41,452 nt of DNA, from the NCBI GenBank assembly GCA_029240195.1, contig JARBTN010000014.1, positions 1 to 41,452 of the forward strand. The letters are read 5' to 3'. The notes under the pieces were generated by a model. It was not told the origin of the DNA. It did no database searches and saw nothing but the letters and a program-made list of their open reading frames with translations. Shown piece by piece: positions 8,801 to 17,141 of this stretch. The translations under genes were made by a program, and so were the position numbers. Source of the stretch: Chlamydiales bacterium (GTDB lineage Bacteria > Chlamydiota > Chlamydiia > Chlamydiales > JARBTN01). Within the stretch, counting starts at the first letter, position 1, and the number at the start of each line of letters is the position of its first letter.

Positions 8801-9375
8801 CCACCCTTCAGCAAAAAGAGCAGGCTTTAAACCAAAAGCCTTTTGAACAGCTCCTATCCTCAGCTCAGCAAAGTCTCAAGGCCTCTTTAAAAACCCTAAA
8901 AAAAGCGATTAAAACCCCCTCTCGAGAAGCTTTGGAAAGACTCATCCAACAGCAAAGCCGATTCAACCAAATTAAAGAGCGCAGCCAACGTTCGCTAAGT
9001 GCTCTCATCGGCCCCCTCCTTCAAGGAGAGAAGTCGCCAAGGATGGCAGAACGATTTGCTGAGGAGCATCAAAATGCCTTGCTGCAGATGGAATTATTAG
9101 CGCAAGCCTTGCAATCAGTGAACTCTTTTTTGTTATTGCATGAGCATCTGCTCAGCGAAGCAAACTTAGACGAAATCACCAAAGAACCTCTCGATCATCC
9201 CGTCTCCTATTCTATCGGCGATAGATCCGTCACGGTCAACTTTTCAACCATCGAAAGGCAACCGCAAAAAGGCTTAAAATTCCTCTGCCCCTTCACCCGC
9301 GAATGGATTGCCATGAAAGCCTTAAAAAAAGTGCCTCTCTCGGAGGAAAAGACGCTCGAGATGAGAAACGTGTGA
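5851..9375 (+). CDS. Large ankyrin-repeat protein with C-terminal U-box-like domain (putative effector E3 ligase)
   Basis: The protein has about 1174 residues. The first 300 are helical and unassigned. Ankyrin repeats follow from about 330 to 690, with typical cores such as GLTALHLACSEGDLEQVTHL, STLLHIACRKGSINIAHFLV, DTLLHSAAQGGNQKIMAYLV and ETPLHKACAARHYQIAKKI. A further helical region leads to the C-terminus (about 1104-1161), where DEITKEPLDHPV and later CPFTREWI fit the two loop regions of a U-box, the RING-like fold that recruits E2 enzymes without zinc. Ankyrin repeats would bind a host target and the U-box would promote ubiquitination, a known strategy of intracellular bacterial effectors. 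The frame is open to a TTG at 5839, but the ATG at 5851 is more likely. No Shine-Dalgarno is seen. No signal peptide is present, consistent with type III export, which is inferred. Confidence 0.8.
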   Translation: MKVPGSPFSQPSLISAKREIPPQNKIKSKSPSIERKETDEALLCYLFKKHVEIQQPQGALEEWIRKNKKALIAHLKEASLEEAISHFQAQYPKSLPFLGREEFSQYQGDFPLLLKRILLQTMQEEDEIGYRELFALYIEKAKEKQPLLDLPQLRQKFLEELFQEGHLGCIFFLIERRLFSSSEVAFLLFELIKKRDVPNLQIVQILRLSFQQEETQQNALDERQWLFLLDQALRYRPSAPFISYLIEQAIDRGIHLAKNSQLPSGLKGYSPLYLLIKASYFDLAKSFLNAIGPAQAHEQWMLWNMAQKAGQTELAHQIYSMEMQVNATDEKGLTALHLACSEGDLEQVTHLLKHGADVKAPSNLGTFPLDCILLRLAEEESKKAIEELALIAEKLLEKGANSWVLSDNLEAIENLAVLAIELDNTQLLSLLLKAHPFDLKQKIAHHGLFSGSTLLHIACRKGSINIAHFLVNSDRSLPYIADALQEIPLHTACEKGFFKLISLLAADQPDLFYIPNEKGDTPFYLLLKKQHFAIADRFSIQLDQPIGENGDTLLHSAAQGGNQKIMAYLVKNGASIDSLNLFKETPLHILCRESLDQISGVELLLSHGASLQATDDYQETPLHKACAARHYQIAKKIMKDSDLNACNAWNETPLTQILLNSEFSKEDIEMAALLIQYGANPFIRAQPSDQCSAAILYDRLSEQSDPELQSLYRQLEGRYPQEMQVIQVESSLKNNQIPDQELFSWLSRENTHSPAFQLAMESKAILSHILTQTQRNQRPLAIEIAYLEQLLKEGEPLPEESLSFLLSNSDLLKALMSEQRAPHLITHLLLHFEEKLAEKIAPFIPTFPLEKQLALLPLAKPSTIREVLLNKISQVEKEKWINAPFALKGDTPVSAKSWIQSIGDNYPLHAILENEHSILGELSYMPPASLGLLYLEEPFAEILTSLLPILPEIYQRTLIPLLSREDLIQKIFMDPAKPYLIKMATLQQKEQALNQKPFEQLLSSAQQSLKASLKTLKKAIKTPSREALERLIQQQSRFNQIKERSQRSLSALIGPLLQGEKSPRMAERFAEEHQNALLQMELLAQALQSVNSFLLLHEHLLSEANLDEITKEPLDHPVSYSIGDRSVTVNFSTIERQPQKGLKFLCPFTREWIAMKALKKVPLSEEKTLEMRNV

Positions 9376-9507
9376 ACCACCGTTTAACCGCTCTTTTTCC
9401 ATTTTAAAAAAAATTTAAGTCTGTTAAAACCCCATAAGGGCAATCAACGACGATAAAGAGATTGCAACTGAAGCTCCCCATCTCTCTTACCCTCGGAAAA
9501 CGCTTTT

Positions 9508-10635
9508 ATGGACAGAAATCGATCATTTGCCTGGGCCACAGCTCTATTCTTGACGTTAGGAATTGCCTACGGCGCTTATTGGTGGTTGATTCTCCAATAC
9601 CAAGAGGCGACAGATGACGCCTATGTGCAAGGACATATCTTTTACATTTCCCCTGAAGTGGCGGGCACGATCACCGCATGCCCCTATGATACCATGGACT
9701 TTGTTGAACAAGGAGCTCCCCTCCTGCGCATCGACGACACCGACTATCAGCTGGTTTTAGAACAGCAAAAAGCCAATCTGGCATGGACAGTGCGACAAGT
9801 CGCACAGATGAAAAGCCAGCACCAGCAAGCCAAATACCAACTCAGCAGCCAACGGGCCGACCTGGATCAAGCCTCATTCGACTACCGGCAAAGGAAGGGG
9901 CTCGCAGAAAAAGGGGCCATTTCTAAAGAGGATTTTGAACAGGCTAAGACGCAGCTTGAAGTCTCACAATCTGCCTTTAACTTAGCGCAAAGCCGTTTAG
10001 AAGAGATGCGCCTTCTGGCTGGGTCAGAAGCGATCAACGACCATCCCTTAGTTAAGACAGCGGCGGCTCTGCTTAAAGAAGCCTACCTCAACGTCTGCCG
10101 CTGCCAGGTGAACTCCCCGACAACAGGCTACATCGCTCAAGGATCAGCAGAAATTGGACAGCGCCTGACTCCCGATTCTTTAGCCTATTCCATCGTCCCT
10201 TTAGATAGCTTATGGGTGGAGGCCAACTTCAAAGAGACGCAGCTGGCTCACATCAAAATTGGCCAAAAAGTCACCGTCCAGGCCGACATCTATGGTTCTT
10301 TTTCCTACCAAGGGAAAGTGGTCGGCATCGGAGCCGGATCGGGCAGCGCCTTTGCTTTAATACCCCCGCAAAATGCCACCGGCAATTGGATCAAAGTGAT
10401 TCAAAGGGTGCCGGTCAAGATCGCCCTCAATCGAAAAGACCTCATCACCAAACCACTGAGAATAGGCCTTTCGACTAAAGTGATTGTCGACACGAAAAGT
10501 CCAGCTGTCCGAGCGGCGCCCGCTGAAAATTCAGCCGGCAGCCCGAACATCTCCTTGAGCACCTCTGAAGCCCTGCTTCCTATCGAAGCTGAAATCGAAA
10601 AAATCATTGAGATGCATGGCGGAAGCAGTTTATGA
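9508..10635 (+). CDS. EmrA/HlyD-type membrane fusion protein
   Basis: This is the periplasmic adaptor of a tripartite drug exporter. It has one N-terminal membrane anchor (about residues 10-30, FLTLGIAYGAYWWLIL), then the segment TDDAYVQGHIFYISPEVAG that is characteristic of EmrA-like adaptors, a lipoyl half-motif (VEQGAPLLRIDDTDY), a long helical hairpin (about 80-180), the second lipoyl half and a beta-barrel domain (SLWVEANFKETQLAHIKIGQ). The length of 375 residues is usual. Its stop overlaps the next start by four bases (ATGA), so it is translationally coupled to the DHA2 transporter. An outer-membrane partner is not adjacent; the NodT-like protein at 28961-30373 is the candidate in this window. 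Confidence 0.93.
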   Translation: MDRNRSFAWATALFLTLGIAYGAYWWLILQYQEATDDAYVQGHIFYISPEVAGTITACPYDTMDFVEQGAPLLRIDDTDYQLVLEQQKANLAWTVRQVAQMKSQHQQAKYQLSSQRADLDQASFDYRQRKGLAEKGAISKEDFEQAKTQLEVSQSAFNLAQSRLEEMRLLAGSEAINDHPLVKTAAALLKEAYLNVCRCQVNSPTTGYIAQGSAEIGQRLTPDSLAYSIVPLDSLWVEANFKETQLAHIKIGQKVTVQADIYGSFSYQGKVVGIGAGSGSAFALIPPQNATGNWIKVIQRVPVKIALNRKDLITKPLRIGLSTKVIVDTKSPAVRAAPAENSAGSPNISLSTSEALLPIEAEIEKIIEMHGGSSL

Positions 10636-12158
10636 CCAACCGTTCCATCCATCTGCCTCTATTGACATTGGCGCTCGGGCTTGGCACCTTCATCCAGGTT
10701 CTCGATGGCTCGATTGCCAATGTCTGCATCCCCAACATCGCCGCCGATCTGGGAGTCAGCCCCCGCGAAGGGGTCTGGGTGATCACCTCTTTTTCGGTGA
10801 GCAATGCCATTGTCCTGCCCCTCACAGGTTGGCTGGCTAATCGCTTTGGGTCTGTGCGCCTTTTTTCGCTCTCCACCCTTCTATTCGGCTTTTTCTCCGC
10901 ATGCTGCGCGCTCTCCTATGACTATACCGCTTTGATCATCTCCAGAATCTTGCAAGGGGCCGTAGCCGGCTCTTTAATTCCCCTCTCTCAAGGCCTACTT
11001 GTCATGCACTACCCGCCCGAAAAAAAGGGCATCGCCCTCTCCATCTGGGGCATGATCGTCATCGTCGCCCCCATCTTGGGTCCAATCGCTGGCGGTTGGA
11101 TTACCGATAATTACGGCTGGCCCTGGGTTTTTTATATCAACATCCCCATTGCCCTGTTATCGGCAGCTTTAAGCTGGAGCCTCTTAAAGGACCACGAGAC
11201 GCCGAGGCAGCGGCTGCCCATCGACTTAGTGGGCTTTTTCCTGCTCTCAATTGGCATTGCCTCGCTTCAGATCACCTTCGATAAAGGACATGACCTCGAC
11301 TGGTTCTCCTCCCCTTTCATCCAAGCGCTCGCAGCGACAGCCTGCGCCTCTTTGATCTATTTTTTCATCTGGGAGCGCGGTCAACCAAATCCCATCGTCG
11401 ACCTCTCCTTTTTTAAAATACGCAATTACTCCCTTGGCGTTTTGCTAAGCACCCTTGCCTACACGCTAATTTTTGGCACTATGGTGCTCTTTCCCCTCTT
11501 TTTAGAACAAAATCTCGACTACACTCCCTACCTCTCAGGGCTGGCCATCGCTCCCATCGGCATCCTCCCCTTCTTCCTGACTCCCCTAATTGGGCGCTGG
11601 CTTCTCAAAGTGGACTTGAGGTACCTGGTCACCTTGAGCTTTGCCTCCCTCGGCGCAACCTTCCTCTGGTTCACCCACTTCAATACAGCCATCTCTTTTG
11701 AAGACATCTGCCTATCCAGGCTCATTCAAGGATTTGGCAACGCCTTCTTCTTCATCCCCCTCTTCACCCTTGCCATCGCCGATGTCCCCAAAGAAAAGGT
11801 CTCTAGCGCGTCTGGCATTTATAACGGCATCCGGCTTCTCATCGGCGGAGGCCTCGGCACGTCCCTCTTCACCACCCTCTGGAATAACTGGCAAGCAATC
11901 TACCTCACTCTCTACCGCGAAAAGATGAATCCCTTTAATCCCGCCTATAAAAATGCGCGCACGCTCTATGAAAGCTTGTCCTTCAAAGGGGCGACTGCTG
12001 ACGCTTTGATCGAAGGTGCCATCAGTCGGCAAGCTTCTATGCTCGGCTTAAACGATATCTTCTTACTCTCAGCCATCCTCTTCTTTGCCTCTATTCCCCT
12101 CATCTGGCTCATGAAAAACACCCTGCAAAGCCAGCCGGCGAACAACGCCGGCGAGTAA
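10632..12158 (+). CDS. MFS drug/proton antiporter of the DHA2 (EmrB/QacA) family
   Basis: The inner-membrane pump of the EmrAB-type system has 508 residues and about 14 predicted membrane segments, the number expected for DHA2. The N-terminal segment ends in VLDGSIANVCIPNIAADLG, matching the family's TM1 motif (LD.tivNVALP). The TM5 region reads LGPIAGGWITDNYGWPWVFY, the antiporter signature. It uses the proton gradient to expel hydrophobic compounds. Gene overlap with the adaptor indicates one operon. A GC-rich inverted repeat (12134-12152) lies in its last codons but has no T-run next to it, so its role in termination is uncertain. Confidence 0.93.
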   Translation: MTNRSIHLPLLTLALGLGTFIQVLDGSIANVCIPNIAADLGVSPREGVWVITSFSVSNAIVLPLTGWLANRFGSVRLFSLSTLLFGFFSACCALSYDYTALIISRILQGAVAGSLIPLSQGLLVMHYPPEKKGIALSIWGMIVIVAPILGPIAGGWITDNYGWPWVFYINIPIALLSAALSWSLLKDHETPRQRLPIDLVGFFLLSIGIASLQITFDKGHDLDWFSSPFIQALAATACASLIYFFIWERGQPNPIVDLSFFKIRNYSLGVLLSTLAYTLIFGTMVLFPLFLEQNLDYTPYLSGLAIAPIGILPFFLTPLIGRWLLKVDLRYLVTLSFASLGATFLWFTHFNTAISFEDICLSRLIQGFGNAFFFIPLFTLAIADVPKEKVSSASGIYNGIRLLIGGGLGTSLFTTLWNNWQAIYLTLYREKMNPFNPAYKNARTLYESLSFKGATADALIEGAISRQASMLGLNDIFLLSAILFFASIPLIWLMKNTLQSQPANNAGE

Positions 12159-12593
12159 AGCTCTCTCTTTCTTTTGAAAGCTATTTTTAATCTTTCTTAT
12201 TTAACTTAATTTAAAACAGCTCTTTAAATAATAGAGGATTTCAGAAGGGCTGCCTCTGAAAAAAAGAGGCCTATCTAAAAAAGGAGCGCCGCGCAAACTT
12301 ATTTCCTTTTTTCTACCCTTTGCGATAAGATAATGCATCTCTTTAAAAACCCAAATTGCCACCTATGGACTTAATTCATGGCTTAAGCTTTAGGTCAGAG
12401 AAAAGGCTAGAGCGATCTATCCTCTTTTCCCGCCTAAAGGTTGAGACCTAAAGTTGCTCATAGATGGCGAGTACTCGGCAATGGAAGTTTTTAGGTTTAA
12501 AACGCAGGCAAAAGCTTTCGCGGTTGGACACCCATCAAAACTAAAATCGCCCTGTAAAAATAGCTTTTTTCACATAACCACTCTTGTATCAAA
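12159..12593. other. Intergenic region containing a palindromic repeat
   Basis: No gene is seen in this 435-bp gap. Its main content is an imperfect palindrome at 12358-12468: the outer arm GCCACCTATG pairs with CATAGATGGC, and the inner arm GCTTTAGGTC with GACCTAAAGT. It is followed by AAGTTTTTAG and AAAATCGCC motifs that resemble those at 5397-5450. The promoter of adk must lie near the right end, but no clear -35/-10 pair stands out. Confidence 0.45.
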
Positions 12594-13271
12594 ATGAACT
12601 CTACTCTCAAGCGACCTGTCATCATTCTCCTCGGCCCTCCTGGCTGCGGCAAAGGCACGCAAGCTAAGAAGCTTGCCCATGAGCTCGGCCTACCTCATAT
12701 TTCGACAGGGGACCTCTTTCGGCAATGCCTGGCCGATGGAGAATCGATGGGCGGCTCGGCTCGCCAATGTCGAGAATTGATCAAAGAAGGCAAGCTCGTT
12801 CCCGATTCTATCACCTTAGAAATGCTGGGAGAGCGGCTAAAATCAGATGACTGCGCTCATGGCTACATCCTAGATGGTTTTCCCAGGACACTGCCCCAGG
12901 CTGAGGCTTTTATGCCAAAACTTGGCCTCTTTTTAGCTGTCAACTTCAGCATTCGCGATGAGAAGGTGATTCAGCGCATTGAAGGGCGCATGACGTGCAA
13001 AGGGTGCGGCGCGGTCTACAACACTTACTTTTCTCCCCCCAAAGGAGAGCTTTGCGACCTTTGCAACTCAGAACTGATCAAACGCGCCGACGACCATTGG
13101 CAAGCCGTAGAAAAGCGCCTGCAAGTTTATCGAGCGCAGACAGAGCCGCTCATCGAATACTACAACGGGCAAAAAGCCTTAGCCACGGTCGAAGCGGACC
13201 AAACGCCAGAGCAGGTATTCCAGGCCATTCTTGCCCTGCTGAACGCCAAAGGCATCAAAAAGACTTCTTAA
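12594..13271 (+). CDS. adk: Adenylate kinase
   Basis: It catalyses ATP + AMP = 2 ADP in the cytosol and keeps adenine nucleotides in balance. The 225-residue protein shows the P-loop GPPGCGKGT (14-22), the AMP-binding segment HISTGDLFR, the signature DGFPRTLPQAE, and a long LID domain. The LID holds four cysteines in two CxxC pairs (135/138 and 154/157), the zinc-binding variant. SELIKRADD and the RLQVYRAQTEPLI helix complete the fold. It lies 15 bases upstream of the aspartyl-tRNA synthetase gene, so the two are probably co-transcribed. There is no strong Shine-Dalgarno. Confidence 0.97.
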   Translation: MNSTLKRPVIILLGPPGCGKGTQAKKLAHELGLPHISTGDLFRQCLADGESMGGSARQCRELIKEGKLVPDSITLEMLGERLKSDDCAHGYILDGFPRTLPQAEAFMPKLGLFLAVNFSIRDEKVIQRIEGRMTCKGCGAVYNTYFSPPKGELCDLCNSELIKRADDHWQAVEKRLQVYRAQTEPLIEYYNGQKALATVEADQTPEQVFQAILALLNAKGIKKTS

Positions 13272-13286
13272 TCTTCAGGACGTTCC

Positions 13287-15095
13287 ATGACTCGAATTTT
13301 TATAGACACCCTCAAAGACCATGTCGGGCAACGCGTGACTTTGCGCGGCTGGCTCAATAATATCCGCTCTTTTGGCAAATTGAGCTTCCTCATTCTAAGG
13401 GATAAGACAGGTTTAAGCCAGATTGTCATCCAGGATAGAGAAGAATACCAAAAGCTAGCGTCCCTTCAGCCCGGCTCTATCTTGCGCATTGAGGGAACAG
13501 TCAATCAATCGGATCAAACGCACCTGGGGTTTGAAGTGCTCGACCCTTCGATCATTGTCGAAGTGCCTATCTCAGAAGTACCTCCCATCGAATATTATAA
13601 GCCAGAGATCTCCTCCGAGCTCGACTTCATCTTAGACCACCGCCCCATGGCCCTCAGAAACCGAGAGCTTCAGGCCGTCTTTAAAATTCAAGCCGAACTC
13701 GCCCACGCCTACCGCCTATATATGCACGATCGGATCCAAGCGGTCGAATACTTTGCCCCCAATATCCTGGGAGCCTCTTCCGAAGGCGGCGCGGAATTTT
13801 TCAACGTCGACTACTTTGGCTACACCGCAACCTTAGCGCAAAGCAGCCAGCTTTATAAGCAGATCATGGTCGGCGTCAACGAGCGCGTGTTTGCCCTCAT
13901 GCCTTTCTTTAGAGCAGAAAACTCCAGCACCACCAGACACCTGGCTGAAGGCAAGCAATTTGAATTTGAGATGGGCTTTTTTGAACACTGGCACGAGCTG
14001 CTCGATATCCAAGAAGGCGCGATCAAATTCATGCTCGGCTATGTTAAAGAGCATTGCGCTGAAGAGATCAAGCTTTGCGGCAGTCAGCTGATCGAAGCCC
14101 CGGAGTCGGTGCCCTTCCCCCGCCTGACCTTTCAAGAGGCGCAAGAGCTTTATTTCAAAAGAACCGGCATCGATGAGCGACAAGAGCCCGATTTAAGCCC
14201 GCATGCAGAAAAAGAGCTCTGCCTATGGGCAAAAGAGACATATGGCACAGACTTGGTCTTTGTCCTCGATTGGAAAGCCAGCAAACGCCCCTTCTACTCT
14301 TTCCCCAAAGAAGAGGACCCCTCGCTGACCAATACATTCGATCTTCTCTGCGCCGGCACCGAGATCACCTCCGGCGGGCAAAGGTGCCATACCTTTGAAT
14401 CGATGGTCAAAGGAATTGAGCTGAAAGGGATGGACCCGGCCAATTTCGAAGATTACCTCAGCATCTTTAAATATGGCATGCCTCCACACGGCGGCTTTGG
14501 CATGGGGCTCGAGCGGCTGACCATGACCTTCCTTCGCCTGCCCAATATCCGCCAAGCTTCCCTCTTCCCGTCTGATACCAAGCGCATTGCCGGCAAACGG
14601 CTCAAGGCTAAAATTTTCTTTGGCGGAGAAAATATCCGCAATGAAATCATCCGGCAGCTAAAAGCAGAAGAGATGCCCTACACCCATCTCACCCATGGCG
14701 AAACGTTGACCTCAGAAGAGTCGTCAGCTGCGCGAGGCACAAAAGCCGGAGAAGGGATTAAAGCCATCTTGCTCAAGGGTAAAAGCAGCAAAAAAAACTA
14801 CCAATTCAACATCCCCTCCGATCTTAAATTAGATATGAAAGCTGTCGCTGAGCTAGTTTCGGAGAAATGCGAATTTGAAAATCCCCTGGTGATCGAGGAG
14901 CGCTTTGGACTACTAACCGGTGGAGTCCCCCCTTTTGGCAATTTACTCAACTTAGACACTTACTACGATGCAAAGATCCAAGAGTTAAATCAAGTGGCAT
15001 TCAATGTGGGCCTGCGCCATGAGTCGATTGTGATGAAAGGCAAAGACTTAATCAAGCTTGCCGACCCAAAAATTGCCTCCTTTAGCAAAGAATAA
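13287..15095 (+). CDS. Archaeal-type aspartyl-tRNA synthetase fused to a YbaK/ProXp-type tRNA-editing domain
   Basis: Residues 1 to about 437 form a short class IIb synthetase: an OB-fold anticodon-binding domain (RGWLNNIRSFGKLSFLILRD), motif 2 (FRAENSSTTRHLAEGKQFEF, from about 208) and motif 3 (GGFGMGLERLTM, about 401-412, followed by NIRQASLFPSDTKR). It lacks the large GAD insertion of the usual bacterial AspRS, so it belongs to the archaeal/eukaryal AspS2 group. The group often includes non-discriminating enzymes that also charge tRNA-Asn; FRAENS also resembles AsnRS, so AsnRS activity is the alternative. Residues about 452-598 form a YbaK/ProXp-like deacylase domain (LTHGETLTSEESSAARG, AILLKGK, LTGGVPPFGNLL). 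That domain normally clears mischarged tRNAs and is found free or in ProRS; its fusion to AspRS is unusual. The gene sits behind adk and ends at a strong terminator. Confidence 0.88.
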   Translation: MTRIFIDTLKDHVGQRVTLRGWLNNIRSFGKLSFLILRDKTGLSQIVIQDREEYQKLASLQPGSILRIEGTVNQSDQTHLGFEVLDPSIIVEVPISEVPPIEYYKPEISSELDFILDHRPMALRNRELQAVFKIQAELAHAYRLYMHDRIQAVEYFAPNILGASSEGGAEFFNVDYFGYTATLAQSSQLYKQIMVGVNERVFALMPFFRAENSSTTRHLAEGKQFEFEMGFFEHWHELLDIQEGAIKFMLGYVKEHCAEEIKLCGSQLIEAPESVPFPRLTFQEAQELYFKRTGIDERQEPDLSPHAEKELCLWAKETYGTDLVFVLDWKASKRPFYSFPKEEDPSLTNTFDLLCAGTEITSGGQRCHTFESMVKGIELKGMDPANFEDYLSIFKYGMPPHGGFGMGLERLTMTFLRLPNIRQASLFPSDTKRIAGKRLKAKIFFGGENIRNEIIRQLKAEEMPYTHLTHGETLTSEESSAARGTKAGEGIKAILLKGKSSKKNYQFNIPSDLKLDMKAVAELVSEKCEFENPLVIEERFGLLTGGVPPFGNLLNLDTYYDAKIQELNQVAFNVGLRHESIVMKGKDLIKLADPKIASFSKE

Positions 15096-15100
15096 GACAA

Positions 15101-15133
15101 AAAAAGCCTCTTTCAAGGCGAAAGAGGCTTTTT
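15101..15133. terminator. Intrinsic terminator after the AspRS fusion gene
   Basis: A perfect 14-bp stem (AAAAAGCCTCTTTC with GAAAGAGGCTTTTT) and a 5-base loop follow the stop codon by five bases. The T-run on the right and A-run on the left would allow bidirectional action, but only the plus-strand gene needs it. Confidence 0.92.
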
Positions 15134-15294
15134 CCGCCACCCCTCATCTCTTAGTAATAAATCCAATCTAATTCCTTTTCCTTTTTATTGAGTTAGAATA
15201 ACAACATAAATCATTGCTTATATTATATTTTCTGGATTACACTACCTAAGTTTTTTAGACCTTCTCCCTAAATAAGAGCAACCCTGGTAATCCC

Positions 15295-17091
15295 ATGAAG
15301 AAAATCATCAAGGCTTTTTCGCCAGTATTCTTAAGCCTGGCAGCGCATCTCCTCCCTCTGACTCCCCTGACCGCGAAAGAACTCCCCCCCTTTGACTCCA
15401 AGCTGCAAAATTTGCAGCTGAAAGAAAAGATGCTCAGCGAACTCGATTTCATTAAAAGCATGGTCAAGACCACCTATGCCCCAGCGAAGTGGAAACAAAC
15501 TTATTTCCAATGGACGATCGATGAAGCCATCGATCAAGCAAAAGAGCAAGTGCTGCTCTCTAAAGTGATCGGCATCAAAGACTTTCATCAAATCTTGCGC
15601 TTTTTATTCAATTCAATGAGAGACTACCACGTCGGCGTGCACTTCATCGCCACAGAAAAAGCATCCCTTCCCCTCACCATCAAAGGGCATCAAGGGCGCT
15701 ACTACATCACGTCGATCGATCGGAGCAAACTTAAAGAAAAGCAATACCCCTTTCAGATTGGCGATGAGGTCATCTCCTTTGACGGAAAACCGATCGCTGA
15801 AGCCATCGCTCAAATTAAAGGCGATCTGATGCAGGCCTCCCCCCTGACAGACCAGTCGCTGGCTGAAATTGCCCTGACCAAGAGGCGGGCCAAAGCGGGC
15901 GACAGCGTCCCCTCTGGCAGTCTCGACCTCACCATCAAAACGGACGGCAAGCTGCAATCCCACAGCCTATATTGGGAATATAAAGAAGAAGTCATGGATG
16001 ACGGGACATGGAAAAAAGGGGCCTTTTCTAAGAAAGAACAGTGCATTCACCTCTTTCAAAAACAATGCCGCCTCTCTAAAGAAAATGCCGAAGAGCTCTA
16101 TAACTTCCTCAAGCACCCGATGATCTATGCCCCTATGGCCTTTGACTTATTAAAGGGCACGCAACCCAACCTCATCGGCCATCAAGAAAGCTTTGTTCCC
16201 CAATTGGGGCGCTTAATCTGGAAAGCTGCCCATCAAAAAATCAACGCCTATATCTTCCAAACCGAAGAGCTGGCGCTCGTCGGGTATCTGCGCATTCCCT
16301 CCTACGCCCAATTTAAAGGCGCCTATGAAAGCCAGCTCTTTGGCGACGATGTGAGCTTAGCGGATCTGGCCCAAGTCATTGCCCACCTAGAGGAGCATAC
16401 CGATGCGCTCGTCGTCGATCAGGTCAATAATCCAGGCGGCCTCCTCCCTGAGGCTTATACCATAGCGGCTCTGCTCTCAGATCAGCCCTTAAAAACGCTC
16501 TCCGAGCATATTCAGCTTTCGGCCAATCTGATTCGCGAGCTCCATTCCCTTTTAGAATATATGGAACAGGGCTCTGGTGTTGAGGAATTGATTGTCGAGC
16601 TCATCTTCGACCCCCTCGAGATCGACTCCCAGATGGTCTCGCGCTTTAAGATGTTTTGTCATTGGATCATCGAAGAGTGGCAACAAGGGGTGAAATACAC
16701 ACAGCCTTGCTACATTTTCGGCATTGAAAAAATCAATCCTCACCCAGTGCACTACAGCAAACCCCTCTTGATGTTGATCAACGAATTGGATTTTTCCTGC
16801 GCCGACTTAGTCCCGGCCATCTTACAAGATAACAAAAGAGCCACTTTAATTGGGGTGAAGACAGCTGGCGCTGGCGGAGCGGTCAATGCTGTCTCCTATC
16901 CCAATGGCTTTGCCATCGATAGCTTCACAACGACCTGGACCCTGCTCAAGCGGCTCAATGACGAGCCTTTGGAAAACTTAGGGGTCACCCCCGATATTGA
17001 ATTGCAAATCAATGAAGAGGATTTGACCCACAACTACGCCCACTATAAAAGAGAAGTGCTGACGGCCGTCAAAGCCCTATTGAAAAAATAG
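15295..17091 (+). CDS. cpaf: CPAF-family secreted serine protease
   Basis: This is a homologue of chlamydial protease-like activity factor, an S41 (tail-specific) protease secreted by chlamydiae into the host cell. A signal peptide covers about residues 1-27 (MKKIIKAFSPVFLSLAAHLL...), consistent with Sec export followed by outer-membrane passage. The catalytic residues can be placed by family motifs: His112 in MRDYHVGVHF, Ser501 in NELDFSCADLVPAIL and Glu560 in LENLGVTPDIEL. In C. trachomatis CPAF the triad is His105, Ser499 and Glu558, so spacing is almost the same. The VKTAGAGGAVNAVSYPNG segment is also typical. A PDZ-like region (YPFQIGDEVISFDGKPI) lies at about 150-180. At 598 residues it is full length. 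CPAF matures by self-cleavage of an internal segment; that site is not evident here. It is probably monocistronic. Confidence 0.93.
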   Translation: MKKIIKAFSPVFLSLAAHLLPLTPLTAKELPPFDSKLQNLQLKEKMLSELDFIKSMVKTTYAPAKWKQTYFQWTIDEAIDQAKEQVLLSKVIGIKDFHQILRFLFNSMRDYHVGVHFIATEKASLPLTIKGHQGRYYITSIDRSKLKEKQYPFQIGDEVISFDGKPIAEAIAQIKGDLMQASPLTDQSLAEIALTKRRAKAGDSVPSGSLDLTIKTDGKLQSHSLYWEYKEEVMDDGTWKKGAFSKKEQCIHLFQKQCRLSKENAEELYNFLKHPMIYAPMAFDLLKGTQPNLIGHQESFVPQLGRLIWKAAHQKINAYIFQTEELALVGYLRIPSYAQFKGAYESQLFGDDVSLADLAQVIAHLEEHTDALVVDQVNNPGGLLPEAYTIAALLSDQPLKTLSEHIQLSANLIRELHSLLEYMEQGSGVEELIVELIFDPLEIDSQMVSRFKMFCHWIIEEWQQGVKYTQPCYIFGIEKINPHPVHYSKPLLMLINELDFSCADLVPAILQDNKRATLIGVKTAGAGGAVNAVSYPNGFAIDSFTTTWTLLKRLNDEPLENLGVTPDIELQINEEDLTHNYAHYKREVLTAVKALLKK

Positions 17092-17141
17092 AGCTCTCCA
17101 TCCAAGAAGAGGGCTTGGAAGCATTCCCAAGTCCACCTCAC

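Noticed and set aside
12134..12152. GC-rich hairpin at the end of the DHA2 transporter as a terminator
   Set aside because: It lies within the coding sequence and is not followed directly by a T-run.
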